Part shown: positions 35,855-46,166 of the stretch, in pieces
Layout: every line of letters starts with the position of its first letter
How positions within the stretch are numbered: position 1 is the stretch's first letter
Assembly (NCBI GenBank): GCA_043228905.1
Contig: JBHGNT010000006.1
Span: 21,762,001 to 21,826,000 of the forward strand
Source: Azolla caroliniana
Taxonomy: Eukaryota > Polypodiophyta
Direction: 5' to 3'
Length of the DNA: 64,000 bases
The notes under the pieces: model-generated
What the model was told of the DNA's origin: nothing
What the model saw: the letters and a program-made list of their open reading frames with translations, nothing else
Database searches by the model: none
Program-made: the position numbers and the translations under genes

Positions 35855-36240
35855 TGTTAATGGGTGGGGGGTGAAGCCAAGAAGGGCTCCAACCCCTCTC
35901 CCAAGGGGGTTACGTGTGAGGAAACGAGAGAGAAAGAGAGAAATAAGAATGAGACAGAAAATGAGAGGGAAAAATGTATATTCATTACATGCCCATAAGG
36001 GGTTTATATAATACATCCAATGTAACGGTCACATGACTGTTATAAATAAGACCGTTGCGCATTCTTGTACACATGCACATAATTGTGCATGTGTCCATAC
36101 GCATACTCATCCTCACACACTCATACACATTACACACCTTAGACTTTACACACCATACACGTTACACGTTAACCTTCCCTTACACCTATACGGATAACAC
36201 TTGGCACGTTTGTGGGACAATGCATTGCACATTGAACCCA
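35855..36240. repeat. LTR-like repeat, copy 1
   Basis: It starts TGTTAATGGGTGGGG and shares with 43774-44470 the AAGCC...CCCAAGGGGGTTAC hairpin-like block, GAGGGAAAAATGTATATTCA, CATTACATGCCC and AAGGGGTTTATATAATACATC. A shared end near 36200-36240 reads AACACTTGGCACGTTTGTGG. Copy 2 has an extra middle part. Orientation and exact ends are not settled; it may be a solo LTR. Confidence 0.5.
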
Positions 36241-38086
36241 CAAGCCCATCTCGAAAAACTCTTGTTGATTGGAATTCCATCAATCTTCTCTTCTCATGGT
36301 CGGAAATCCCTCGACCGGATTACTGCTCTACGATCGATAACTTCGATCGGAGCTGGCTTGACTCGAAACTTCTTGTTCGATCAAAATATCACACGATTGG
36401 ATCGCACATCAATCGTCTTATCCAATGTGATACCGTCATCTAGGTTTATCAATGGTTGTGGGTGTATGTGGGTATATATATATATATATATATATGTTTT
36501 TCTTCCTTAGTGTTAGTAGTGATGAGTTTTTCTATTCTTGTGTTTTCCGAAATTCTGTGCCCTACCCCTCAGGTTTTTTCTAACATTATATTAAGTACCT
36601 TCCGGTTTTAGAAATCTCGTGTCTTGCCCTTTTGTTTCTAAGATTCGATCCTGTGCCCTCGAGTTATGTCAATTTTCTCTCTCTACCCTCAAGCTTTTCC
36701 TTTTCCTTTCCTTTTGTTTTCTTCTCTGTCCCTATCTTCTTCTCGCATTCTTCTTCTTCTCTCTTCTCTCTGTTTTATTTTCCATCTTCTCTTCTTCTCA
36801 CCACTTGTTCCTATTGTTGTTAATGATGATGAAGACATTCAAACCCTACGTTGTATTTGTCCTTCTTCCATTGGAGGCGAGACTCTAGTCATCTGATTTC
36901 TTCTCCAATTCCTTCCTTCATCATTGACATAATCATCTTTCGAATTCTTCAAACTCGTCATCATCCTTGAAATTTGGATCGGTGCTTATACTTATGTGGT
37001 GGCAGCGGTAGCGATGGTGAGGCGGCCCAGGGGGGTTACGACCAAGTGGTCCCAGAAATACTGTCCATCGCTTCTAGTAATCACCTTAGCCCACACATCT
37101 TTATAAGACCACATCGCGGGCTTCGTATGACCTTCAAATTCATTGCTACTCCTTCGAATTCAAAAGCCGCAAGGCTATGCAAAGGGGGCTCTAAACGAAT
37201 AGAGTAGCCACCTCTTGTCAATTGCTCTTTAGTGGGATATAAACAGCTTCAACTATCTAGATGTTAGTTTATATGTTGATCCTTGGGCAACAACAAGGAG
37301 CTCACATCTAGTATGACTAGGCATGGGCTGAAAGATAGCTGGTTGGATCTTCACATTAGGCATCACAAGATGGGAGAGAGAGAGAGAGAGAGAGCCAGTC
37401 AGAGAGAAAGGGGAGTAGATGGTAGATGGTGAAGGAATTAGTGCATTTGCAATACAATTTGCTCTATTGGATAAAGAGATGAATACCAATATATGTCATG
37501 CAGAGCAATGCCTAGTACCTAATTGTTTTCAAACAAAAGAATATATAGAGAGAAGAAAGACAATACTAGCTTCTTCAGTGTGCCAACATCTTTCCCATTT
37601 GGGAGAAGACTCCTGTAGAAGACACCATAACGAGGAGCAGCTGGTGGGCCTGCTGGGAGCAGGGAAAAAAAATCAGCATATGTATGTGCTTCGGTCCATG
37701 TCAATGTGAGTAGCAACAAGCTCTTCGTCTCATTTGGCTATGGCGACTCCTCCTCTTGTTGCTCCAACTCCTTCCCTGTTGCCCCCCTACACATGCAGTT
37801 CTGCGAATTAGTGGCACCGAGAGGAAGCGAAAGATTACAACCATGGTGTTCTTCCTCATCAAAGGTGGGGGTGAAGAAGAAGGCAGGAAGTCTTGGATTT
37901 GATGGATCCTACAACAATCTCAGTCCCAGTAGCATTAGAGAACGACCATTAGATTGAACCGTGGGTGTGGCATGCCATGGCATCTTCATTATGTCTTTCC
38001 CATCATTTGATGAAAAACAAAACTGAGAAGCTACATCCACTTTTTCTTGTGAGTTTCTTCTTCTTTGGAGAGCAAATATAGACATT
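36241..38086. other. Unassigned region with two exon-like stretches on the minus strand
   Basis: It contains a TA microsatellite (36477-36494), a CT-rich stretch (36670-36820) and a GA run (37376-37394). On the minus strand, 37665-37560 has a pyrimidine tract plus CCAG acceptor, then an open stretch with PAAPRYGVFYRSLLPNGKD and GTLKK; 37370-37258 has QPMPSHTRCELLVVAQGSTY. Both look like coding text rather than random sequence but I recognise neither. No complete gene model can be built. Confidence 0.3.
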
Positions 38087-38421
38087 TGATAACACTCAGT
38101 AGAGCAGAAAAACAAGAGATAATATGCTCTTAATCGAAATACACAGATAGTGAAGGATGAAGGGATGAACAAGAGGAATAGAGAGGTGGATGACAAAGGG
38201 GGTTCAACTCTTGCTAGGTGGGGATTACAAGGGGAGAGAGAGCTGAATCTCTGCAACACAGAAAGGCAACAGAGAAAAGGGGGAAAACCACACACAGAGA
38301 GCGCAGAGACACTCGCTCTCTCACACACACCAACACACCCTCTCTCACACCCCACACAACTAAGTGAAAGACCAGTTTTGGCCTTTTCACACTTACATGC
38401 ATCGGGGATACCTGTATAACA
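38087..38421 (-). repeat. Copia C 3' LTR
   Basis: 335 bp, plus-strand ends TGATAACACTCAG and TGTATAACA. CA/CT-rich in the middle. Confidence 0.93.
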
Positions 38422-38550
38422 ATCTCCTACTAAAAGGCCTAAACTAGGAGTACAAATAATGGAAGGTTGACTTCTACACGACCTAGACCTATACCTCCCA
38501 CCTGATGGGCATGTTACACAATGTACATGACAAGTGTGTAACGTAAGGTA

Positions 38551-39201
38551 CTAAGTAATGCCCATCAAGTAACAACAATGCTCCAATGCATCTTGTGGTA
38601 AGGCCTTAGTCAATGCATCTGCAGCATTTTCGCGAGAAACAACCTTCTCAAGGCTAATACAACTATTAGCTATGCATTCCCGAATAAAATGGTATCGCAC
38701 TCCAATATGTTTAGTCTTCGCATGATATACCGGATTCTTCGCCAAAGCAATGGCACTTTGACTATCACAAAACAGTTTGGGTACATGTTGCGGTATACCC
38801 ATGTCGCTAACTAAACGAGACAACCAAACCGCTTCCTTACATGCCTCACTGGCTGCAACATACTCAGCCTCTGTTGTTGACAATGCGACACAATCTTGAA
38901 GACGAGATCTCCAAGCAATAACACCTCCCATAATCTGAAATATGTACCCTGAAGTAGATTTCCTACTATCAGCGCATCCGGCATAATCTGAATCTGTATA
39001 TCCAATGATATAGGCATCCCCTTTGCCCAAACAAAGGCACTTATCCTTAGTGCCACTCAAATATCTTAGTATCAACTTGACTGCATCCCAGTGTTTCTTA
39101 CCAGGGTTTGACATGAATCGACTTACGGCTCCCACTGCAAATGCAATGTCTGGTCTAGTAGCCACCATGGCATACATAAGACTCCTTGTCCTCATCAGAT
39201 G
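38551..39201 (-). pseudogene. Copia C RNase H part, out of frame with gag-pol
   Basis: It reads SLMYAMVATRPDIAFAVGAV at the start, then YTDSDYAGCADSRKSTSGY, the ALSTTEAEYVA motif, CDSQSAIALAKNPVYHAKTK and the C-terminal ADALTKALP. Related elements have some ten residues (VPYxSAVG type) just before SLMYA; here they are absent and the frame changes at the same place, after DEDKE. One deletion of a length not divisible by three explains both. Confidence 0.85.
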
Positions 39202-42200
39202 TGGGGCAATCACATGTACTCAGTTTTACATATGTAGGCAATGGAGTGCTCAATGGCTTCGCACTCTCCATATTAAACCTCTTGAGCACTTTCGATATGT
39301 ACTCAGCCTGAGACAAGTAGATGCATCGCTTACTCCTATCACGAGTAATACGCATACCAAGAATATGTTTTGCATCTCCCAAATCCTTCATGTCAAAATT
39401 CTGGCCCAAATTTTTCTTCAACAAGGATAACTCACCCTTGTTTTTACCAACTATAAGCATGTCATCAACATATAGTATCAATGTGATAAAACTCCCATCT
39501 GAACATGTTTTTGTGTAAAGACATGCATCCTCATTGCTTCTAGTATATCCTTGAGTCTTCATAAAGGCATCAAACTTTTGGTACCACAGTCTAGGGGACT
39601 GCTTAAGCCCATACAAACTCTTCTTGAGTTTACATACCAAATGTTCTTTTCCAAAGACTTCATGTCCTTCCGGTTGTTCCATATAAATATCCTCATCAAG
39701 ATCCCCATGTAAAAAGGCAGTCTTCACATCCATTTGGACTAATTCCAAATTCTGATTTGCAGCCAATGAAAGCAACATACGCAATGTAGTCATCTTAACT
39801 ACAGGAGAAAAGGTTTCACCAAAATCAATTCCATGTTCTTGCTTGAAACCTTTGGCAACCAAGCGTGCTTTATACTTTGGGGAAGCATTATCAGATGTAT
39901 ACTTATACTTGTATACCCATTTGCATGGCAATGGTTTCCTGTCCTTCGGCAAAGGTACTAAATCCCAAGTACCATTTTTATAAATGCTGTCCAATTCATT
40001 TTTCATGGCACACTCCCACTTAGCATGATCATTGGCCAAGATAGCTTCCTTATAACAAGAGGGTTCACCACCATCTGTTAACATCACATAGTCCATGAGC
40101 TTAGTAGGTGGCCTAGAGACACGAGTAGATCGTCTCACTGGTTGCTGAACCGGAGTCGGACTATTTTCAGATTGTACAAATGCATCCTCATTTTGAACAT
40201 CCTCATATGGCTGAACATTTATAGGATTGTTCATCATAGGTGCGGGGTTATCCTTTTGCACACTAATAGAGGGTGTAACATCTTGAAATGTCACTTTCCT
40301 CACTTCCACTTCTTTAATTGGCTGTTTATGCATAATCTTTTCGTTGAAAACGACGTCACTACTTCTCACTATAGTGCGCGTTTCAGGATCCCACAAACGA
40401 TATCCAAATTGACCATCTACGCCATAGCCAAGGAAAATACATTTCCTGCTCTTAAAATCTAGTTTTTGCCTTAATTGTTTTGGAACATGAACATACGCTT
40501 CACATCCAAATACCCTAAGATGATCATAGTTTGGGTTTTTTCCTGTCCACAACTCTTGCGCTACTTTCAAGCCCTTGGCAGTACTAGGTGATAGATTTAT
40601 CACATGGACTGCTGTCCGAACTGCTTCAGCCCAAAAACCTTGCGGCAAATTTGCATGATGCAACATAGAAACAACCTTGTCCTGGATGGTTCTATTCATC
40701 CTTTCTGCCACACCATTTTGTACGGGAGTGTAAGGGGCAGTAAACTCTCTACGTATGCCTCTAGACTCACAAAAATCTCTGAACTCATGAGAGGTATACT
40801 CACCTCCATTATCAGATCGTAAAGCCTTAAGCTTTATACCCTTTTCAGTCTCAACCGAGGCAAGCCATTTTCTGAAAATAGAGTATACATCGCCCTTTTG
40901 TTTTATGGGATACACCCAAACCTTTCTTGTGGCATCATCAATAAATGTAACAAAGTACAAAGCTCCACCTAATGATCTTGTGGGCATAGGGCCACATACA
41001 TCTGTATGAACTAGATCCAAGGGTTGAGTAGAAGAATCAGAATTAATATTCTGATGCACACTTCTAGTTTGTTTACCATATTGACAATGCTCACAAACTG
41101 AAAAATTTGCAAATGATAGCATAGGTAAATAGCCAAAACGTGATAACGTTTCCATTCCAGTGCGAGACATGTGACCTAAACGCCCATGCCAAATACAAGT
41201 CATAGGCTGTTCTATGACTGTCAAAAGATGCTCCTTTTGATGGACAACTAAAGGATAAAGGGAGCCAACTTTGTTCCCTTTGGCAATAACCATATTTCCT
41301 TTCGTAATACGAAAGGACTGAGCAGAAAAAATCACTTTGAAACCAATGCTATCAAGCTGTCCAACAGACAATAAGCTACGAGTTAGCTCAAGCACATGGC
41401 GTACATTTTGTATGGTAAATTGAGAGCCATCAGAAAATTGTACCATGACATCTCCGATGCCAATCACATCACACTGATGTGAATCTCCAAGCCGTACTGT
41501 ACCAAGTGATTTAGCTTCGTATCGTGTGAACCACTCTCTATGTGGAGTCACATGGAATGAAGCACCAGAGTCTAACAACCATGTATGAGAAAGCACATGA
41601 GCGATATTAGCCTCAGCATAGGTAGCATCATCATCCATGACCAAGATGTCACCACCATCTTCGCATGCAACATTTATTTCCTCTATCTTCAACGAAGATG
41701 TTGAACCAGCCAACTGTTTAACATGCCCATCACCGTGAGTTTTACCCTTTTCCTTCTCTTTGTTCTTCAAGGCATAACAGTCTTTCTTAATGTGACCCTT
41801 CTTGTGGCAATAATGGCATTCCACAAGTCTCTTCCTAGACTTACTTCTACTCTTGTCATGATTTCCATGACTATTTCTGCCTTGGCTTCTTCCACGTTGT
41901 TGGTTTTTACCATAACCAGAGTCTCGAACGTTATATGCATCTCCAACTTGTGAGGAAACCATAGATTTCCTACGTATTTCTTCCCCCAATAATGCTCTAC
42001 TTATATCATTATACACCAATTTTCCGTTTGGTGCACTAGCGCTAATAGCGGTACAAAATGTATCCCATGAGCTACGCAATGTGCATAACAAAAATACAGC
42101 TTTTAGCTCATCATCCATGGTCATTTTCTGAGCTTGCAATTGCGACCATAATGCATCAAACTGATTTAAATGAGACGCAATACTATCCGTATCCTTCATA

Positions 42201-42592
42201 CGAAGGTCATATATCTTTCTCATCAAATACACCTTGTTTGCTGCAGTCTCCTTCTCATAGGTGTTGCATAGCTTTTTCCAAAGTTCTTCGGAGTTTTGGC
42301 TGTCTAAAACAGTAAAGTACACACTATCCGCCAAGTGCAATCTTATGGTGGACATGGTCAAGGCATCAAGCTCCTCCCAATCATCATCATCCATGTCATT
42401 CGGTTTCTTGGCTTTCCCGCCTAGAGGCCTGGTTTGCTTTCTTTGAACCAATACATCACGCATCTGATTCTTCCACAAAGCAAAATTAGATCCATCGAAT
42501 TTCCGGATCTCAATATGATCTTTTCCTAGAAAAGAATAGTTCTCACAAGCAACATAACTGCTACTAGATACATCCAACATATCAGACTCCAT
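39155..42592 (-). CDS. Copia C gag-pol, single long ORF
   Basis: About 1145 codons from ATG 42592; the frame is open slightly further upstream but without ATG. Domains: gag (IRKFDGSNFALWKNQMRDVL), zinc knuckle CHYCHKKGHIKKDC (about 41800), protease LLDSGASFH (about 41570), GAG-pre-integrase HGRLGHMS, integrase with D (VHTDVCGP), D (LRSDNGGEY) and E (PVQNGVAERMNR), and reverse transcriptase with [11 protein letters not shown] and LYVDDM (about 39455). The ORF stops at 39155 just before RNase H because of a short deletion with frame change near 39200. All catalytic residues upstream look intact. Confidence 0.92.
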   Translation of the reverse strand: MESDMLDVSSSSYVACENYSFLGKDHIEIRKFDGSNFALWKNQMRDVLVQRKQTRPLGGKAKKPNDMDDDDWEELDALTMSTIRLHLADSVYFTVLDSQNSEELWKKLCNTYEKETAANKVYLMRKIYDLRMKDTDSIASHLNQFDALWSQLQAQKMTMDDELKAVFLLCTLRSSWDTFCTAISASAPNGKLVYNDISRALLGEEIRRKSMVSSQVGDAYNVRDSGYGKNQQRGRSQGRNSHGNHDKSRSKSRKRLVECHYCHKKGHIKKDCYALKNKEKEKGKTHGDGHVKQLAGSTSSLKIEEINVACEDGGDILVMDDDATYAEANIAHVLSHTWLLDSGASFHVTPHREWFTRYEAKSLGTVRLGDSHQCDVIGIGDVMVQFSDGSQFTIQNVRHVLELTRSLLSVGQLDSIGFKVIFSAQSFRITKGNMVIAKGNKVGSLYPLVVHQKEHLLTVIEQPMTCIWHGRLGHMSRTGMETLSRFGYLPMLSFANFSVCEHCQYGKQTRSVHQNINSDSSTQPLDLVHTDVCGPMPTRSLGGALYFVTFIDDATRKVWVYPIKQKGDVYSIFRKWLASVETEKGIKLKALRSDNGGEYTSHEFRDFCESRGIRREFTAPYTPVQNGVAERMNRTIQDKVVSMLHHANLPQGFWAEAVRTAVHVINLSPSTAKGLKVAQELWTGKNPNYDHLRVFGCEAYVHVPKQLRQKLDFKSRKCIFLGYGVDGQFGYRLWDPETRTIVRSSDVVFNEKIMHKQPIKEVEVRKVTFQDVTPSISVQKDNPAPMMNNPINVQPYEDVQNEDAFVQSENSPTPVQQPVRRSTRVSRPPTKLMDYVMLTDGGEPSCYKEAILANDHAKWECAMKNELDSIYKNGTWDLVPLPKDRKPLPCKWVYKYKYTSDNASPKYKARLVAKGFKQEHGIDFGETFSPVVKMTTLRMLLSLAANQNLELVQMDVKTAFLHGDLDEDIYMEQPEGHEVFGKEHLVCKLKKSLYGLKQSPRLWYQKFDAFMKTQGYTRSNEDACLYTKTCSDGSFITLILYVDDMLIVGKNKGELSLLKKNLGQNFDMKDLGDAKHILGMRITRDRSKRCIYLSQAEYISKVLKRFNMESAKPLSTPLPTYVKLSTCDCPTSDEDKESYVCHGGY

Positions 42593-43307
42593 GGGAGTGA
42601 GCGACAATGTCAAGCAACGATTGGGCAACCCAAAAAAAAAAAAACTAGTAACCAACTAGTTTATAGCAAACTGTGAAACAATTTGATACCCAAATTTTTC
42701 CGTGCAACACGCACCAATGAAAGCATACAACTTCCAAGATCTCAGATGTGAATTGTCAAAGAGGGCTGATACCACTCTTGCATAAAATAAGCACCACTTC
42801 AAGACATATAATTTTCAAACTGTCAACAATATTGGCTAACATACATCTTCCAATCACAAATGGTAAGCAACTGCTATGTTATACATTTACGTTGACCCCA
42901 AATTTCTCTTCCAAATGTAGCAACAGCATTTAGTCACATACATCTCCGGAACCACAAACTGTAGGCATCGGCTTTTCTATGCATTCACATTAACCCCCAA
43001 ATCTCTCTTGAAATTGTGGCAAATGTGGCAAGGGTATCTCCCACCACAACTTATTTCCACCCAAACGAATTTCGAATATGACGGACGATAAGAGGGTTGA
43101 ACAAAGGGAAATACCTGTGAATAGCATGTCCCTTTCTTCAATGTCGAAGATGCCCAACAATAGATAGACGCTTCAGCCGAGCCGGATACTCCAATGCTTG
43201 CCACACGAATCTCCTACGCCGCTACGAATCTCCGGCGACGCTATGAATCTCCTACGCCTCTATGAGTCTCCTACGCCTCTATGAGCTTCTCTCACTATCT
43301 CTCTCAA
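42593..43307 (-). other. Copia C untranslated leader
   Basis: The 715 bases between primer site and start codon hold no supported ORF. They include the local repeat CTACGCCTCTATGAG at about 43250-43285. Confidence 0.55.
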
Positions 43308-43319
43308 GCTCTGATACCA
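43308..43319 (-). other. Copia C primer-binding site
   Basis: The minus strand reads TGGTATCAGAGC one base downstream of the LTR, a full match to the initiator-Met tRNA end. Confidence 0.88.
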
Positions 43320-43320
43320 C

Positions 43321-43655
43321 TGATAACACTCAATAGAGCAGAAAAACAAGAGATAATATGCTCTTAATCGAAATACACAGATAGTGAAGGATGAAGGGAT
43401 GAACAAGAGGAATAGAGAGGTGGATGACAAAGGGGGTTCAACTCCTGCTAGGTGGGGATTACAAGGGGAGAGAGAGCTGAATCTCTGCAACACAGAAAGG
43501 CAACAGAGAAAAGGGGGAAAACCACACACAGAGAGCGCAGAGACACTCACTCTCTCACACACACCAACACACCCTCTCTCACACCCCACACAACTAAGTG
43601 AAAGACCAGTTTTGGCCTTTTCACACTTACATGCATCGGGGATACATGTATAACA
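43321..43655 (-). repeat. Copia C 5' LTR
   Basis: 335 bp, differing from 38087-38421 at about four single bases (for example cagt/caat near the left end and acctg/acatg near the right end). Confidence 0.93.
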
Positions 43656-43773
43656 ACATTGACACATAAAAGACAGACTATCACACAAAGACGGAGAGAG
43701 AGGTTAGTGAGGGAGAGGGAGAATGAGGATAGACTTCCTCACAAGGGGGTCATCCGTTCTGGCATGCCAAAAG

Positions 43774-43833
43774 TGTTGTTGGGGTGGGGGCTGAAGCCTA
43801 AAATGGCTTCAGCCCCCTCCCAAGGGGGTTACA

Positions 43834-43878
<45 letters not shown>

Positions 43879-44470
43879 TGAAAATAAAAAATGTCACCAA
43901 AATGAGAGAGAAAAATGTATGTTTCATTACATGCCCGTAAGGGGTTTCTATAATACATCTAATGTAACTGTCACATGTGTTACCGGTTAGGAACACGGCC
44001 TACCCTCAGTCCTTCGGGGTAGGTTCAAGGTGATCATGGTACAGAGAATGGATTCGTATACTATGCGTAGCTATAAAGGATAGAGTGTCACTTACTGTAG
44101 GCAGATCGTGACGGGAGATGGCTATAGCCGAGCTCCTTCTTACCGTGCATATACGAACACAAACAAGCTACTAACCTTCAGACAATTACGTTATGTATTG
44201 ACACAAAGACAGAGATTAGAGAAGACAGTAACTATATTAGAGAACGTATGCTCAAAACTACGCTAACTTGTACAATGTTCCTATGTCCTTTATATACACA
44301 GGGCATAGTAAGTTACGCTTCCTGCGTGATCCGTTACATGCGTTCTTTTAACGCTCCTACTATAATAATACACTTCTTCTTCTTCTTTTCTTTACTCTTT
44401 TCCCACTAGTCCGCTTCCGGTGGACAACACTTGGCATGCCTGTGGGACAGTGCCTTGGCATGTTGGACCC
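43774..44470. repeat. LTR-like repeat, copy 2
   Basis: The first 205 bp match 35855-36060 (with a GA microsatellite at 43838-43874), and the end near 44420-44470 matches 36195-36240. Between them about 400 bp (from about 43979, TGTTACCGG) are unique to this copy and may be a nested LTR, as they also run from TGTTA to GACAACA. A few bases left of the repeat are also alike in both copies, so its true left end is uncertain. Confidence 0.45.
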
Positions 44471-44473
44471 ATC

Positions 44474-45400
44474 CTCTCTTTACTCGTCATCCAAAATATC
44501 GAGGATGTTTGGCTCCGGGCGCTCGTCGTTGCTCGTTGTAACCGGTGGCGCCGTAACGTGGCTGGGCTCGTCACTTTGTGGCTCGACCGGCGTTTCCTCT
44601 CGTAGCGTCTCTGTGGGCGGCTCCGACCGTATCTCGTAGTCCGCGCATGTGGAGGTATGGTCAAGGTCGCTTTGCAGCTCCGACGGTTGTAGTGGGCATG
44701 TGTCTGGCCGTGGTTCTTCTTAGACCGCTTCTTCCGCAGTGACTACCGTGGCGGGAAGTGTTTTATTGGGTGCAGTTGTCGTGGTCACCTCCAGAGTGCC
44801 TATTTGTTCAGTCGGGCTCTCGTCCTACTCCGCAGAGTCGCTATCTTGCAAGGTGATGGCCTCCACCTTCTTCATCTCTTCCGCCCTTTGATGTTTGCTT
44901 CTGATGTTGCACCGCTGGCGGAATGCTTCTTCTTGACTCTCACCGAAGTCTTCTAATAGATGTACCATTTCCTTGGTGTGACAGTTGGCCAAAGTCTAAT
45001 AATCCTGCGTAAGGTCTTTCCACACCGTAGCGATGCTCTCTTCGCTTAGTTTATAAAAACCTTTCACTTCTTTAAGCCGATTTTCCCATATCGCTCTGTA
45101 TGCGTGGAGTTCTAATACCTGCGCCGCCCATCCAGCCCATCCTTTGTCTAATGCAGTTTGTAATTGGCCCGTAAACAGTTCGTGCTTTGTTTGGAGGAGG
45201 GCGCGTATACAATCCGTGCTCCAGTTCGTGCGGGTCTATAAGTCCTTTAGAGCCTTTTTCATGTTCTCAATTTTCCTCTTTTGGCCACCGCTACTTCTTC
45301 ATAATGTGTCTTCATTTGGGCCCATATTTTCGACTCCTAGTCATGGAGCTCCTCCAGTCGGCCCATCTCGTTGGTACTAGTTCTTGGCTTCTACACACAA
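44474..45400 (-). pseudogene. Unassigned retroelement-like coding sequence, coiled-coil and acidic
   Basis: One minus-strand frame stays readable from about 45230 to a TAA at 44474-44476, broken only by stops where CAG or CAA would be expected (for example DY-stop-TL, AE-stop-DE, AV-stop-EE). It encodes a helical region (ALLQTKHELFTGQLQTALDK, AYRAIWENRLKEVKGFYKL) and then a Pro/Glu/Thr-rich acidic tail ending PEPNILDILDDE. It continues upstream in another frame to about 45400. Composition suggests a gag- or accessory-type protein. I do not recognise the family. Confidence 0.45.
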
Positions 45401-45715
45401 TCATGAACGTGAAACCGGTTGTGGCCGGTTGATTCCTGTTGAGAATCAAGCTCAACTTGGTCTAGTGTGTGAACTCACCTTGAGAGTGAATAGACACTCC
45501 AACGGTCAAGAGTCACCATTAAGTCACCACTTTTTATTCTAGCATTTAGTATAATTCTATGACACATAACTTATGAGCTTTCACATTCCCCATGCTCCAT
45601 GAGTCTTGTAGTTAATGAAGAGAGAGGGTGACTATATAAAGCACCCTCCTCCCATCTTGTATAATGTCGAGTCTTTCCCCTTTGTTAATATACTTAACCT
45701 TGCGTATACTCTCTC

Positions 45716-46166
45716 TAACGGTCTCGCTCTAACGGCTCTCTCTGTCGCTGTCGTCGCCGTCGCCGTCACCGTCGCCGTCGTCTGCAGCCGTTGTCTGCAG
45801 CCGCTGCAACCGTCGCCGTCTGCTCTCTCTCTCTCTCGCTCGCTCGCTTCCTCGTCTCTCTCTGTCGCCGGCTAGTGTCGTCGCCGTCGCCGTCTGCCAC
45901 CGTGCAGTCGTCCACCGTCTTCTGCCGTCTGTTGCCGCCGTCTGCCGTCTTTTGACGACTGCCACCGTCGCCGTCGCCGTCACGGGGTGTTTTCTTCTCC
46001 GTTCTTGATGTGGTGAAGTACCTTTTTCTCGACGAGTTCGTGGGTGGGTTCTTTTGGTGTGCTCGTCCCGTGCTACAAAATGCTGATGTGATTGCGACAC
46101 ACACACAAACTCGGCTAAGTCTCGAACCCATTTATTTTACCTTCTTTTTTTCTTATTGACACCACA
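45716..46166 (+). other. LINE copy 2 5' UTR, GTCGCC-rich
   Basis: Dominated by GTCGCC, GTCTGC and CCGTC repeats at about 45740-45990; an internal promoter would be expected in such an element. Long minus-strand ORFs over it are low-complexity artefacts. Confidence 0.6.

Larger units (their letters stand above)
38087..43655 (-). mobile_element. Ty1/copia element C, Tnt1-like, young, target duplication acatt
   Basis: Two 335-bp LTRs, a perfect duplication acatt (38082-38086 and 43656-43660), an initiator-Met primer site (43308-43319, minus: TGGTATCAGAGC), and a nearly intact gag-pol. The two LTRs differ at about four positions (1.2 percent), so the insertion is recent. The domain text is closest to the Tnt1/Tork group as I know it. 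Confidence 0.95.

Noticed and set aside
36619-36896. Hydrophobic ORFs of 63-89 codons rich in Phe, Leu and Ser
   Set aside because: They are translations of a CT-rich low-complexity stretch in all three frames.
37706-37957. 83-codon plus-strand ORF that could look like a plastid transit peptide
   Set aside because: Ser-rich start only, no ATG context or continuing exon found, and it lies in a region of broken repeats.
45729-46131. Minus-strand ORFs of 121-125 codons over the GTCGCC-rich stretch
   Set aside because: They arise from GC-rich repeats in the LINE 5' UTR; the translations are low-complexity Arg/Asp/Thr text.
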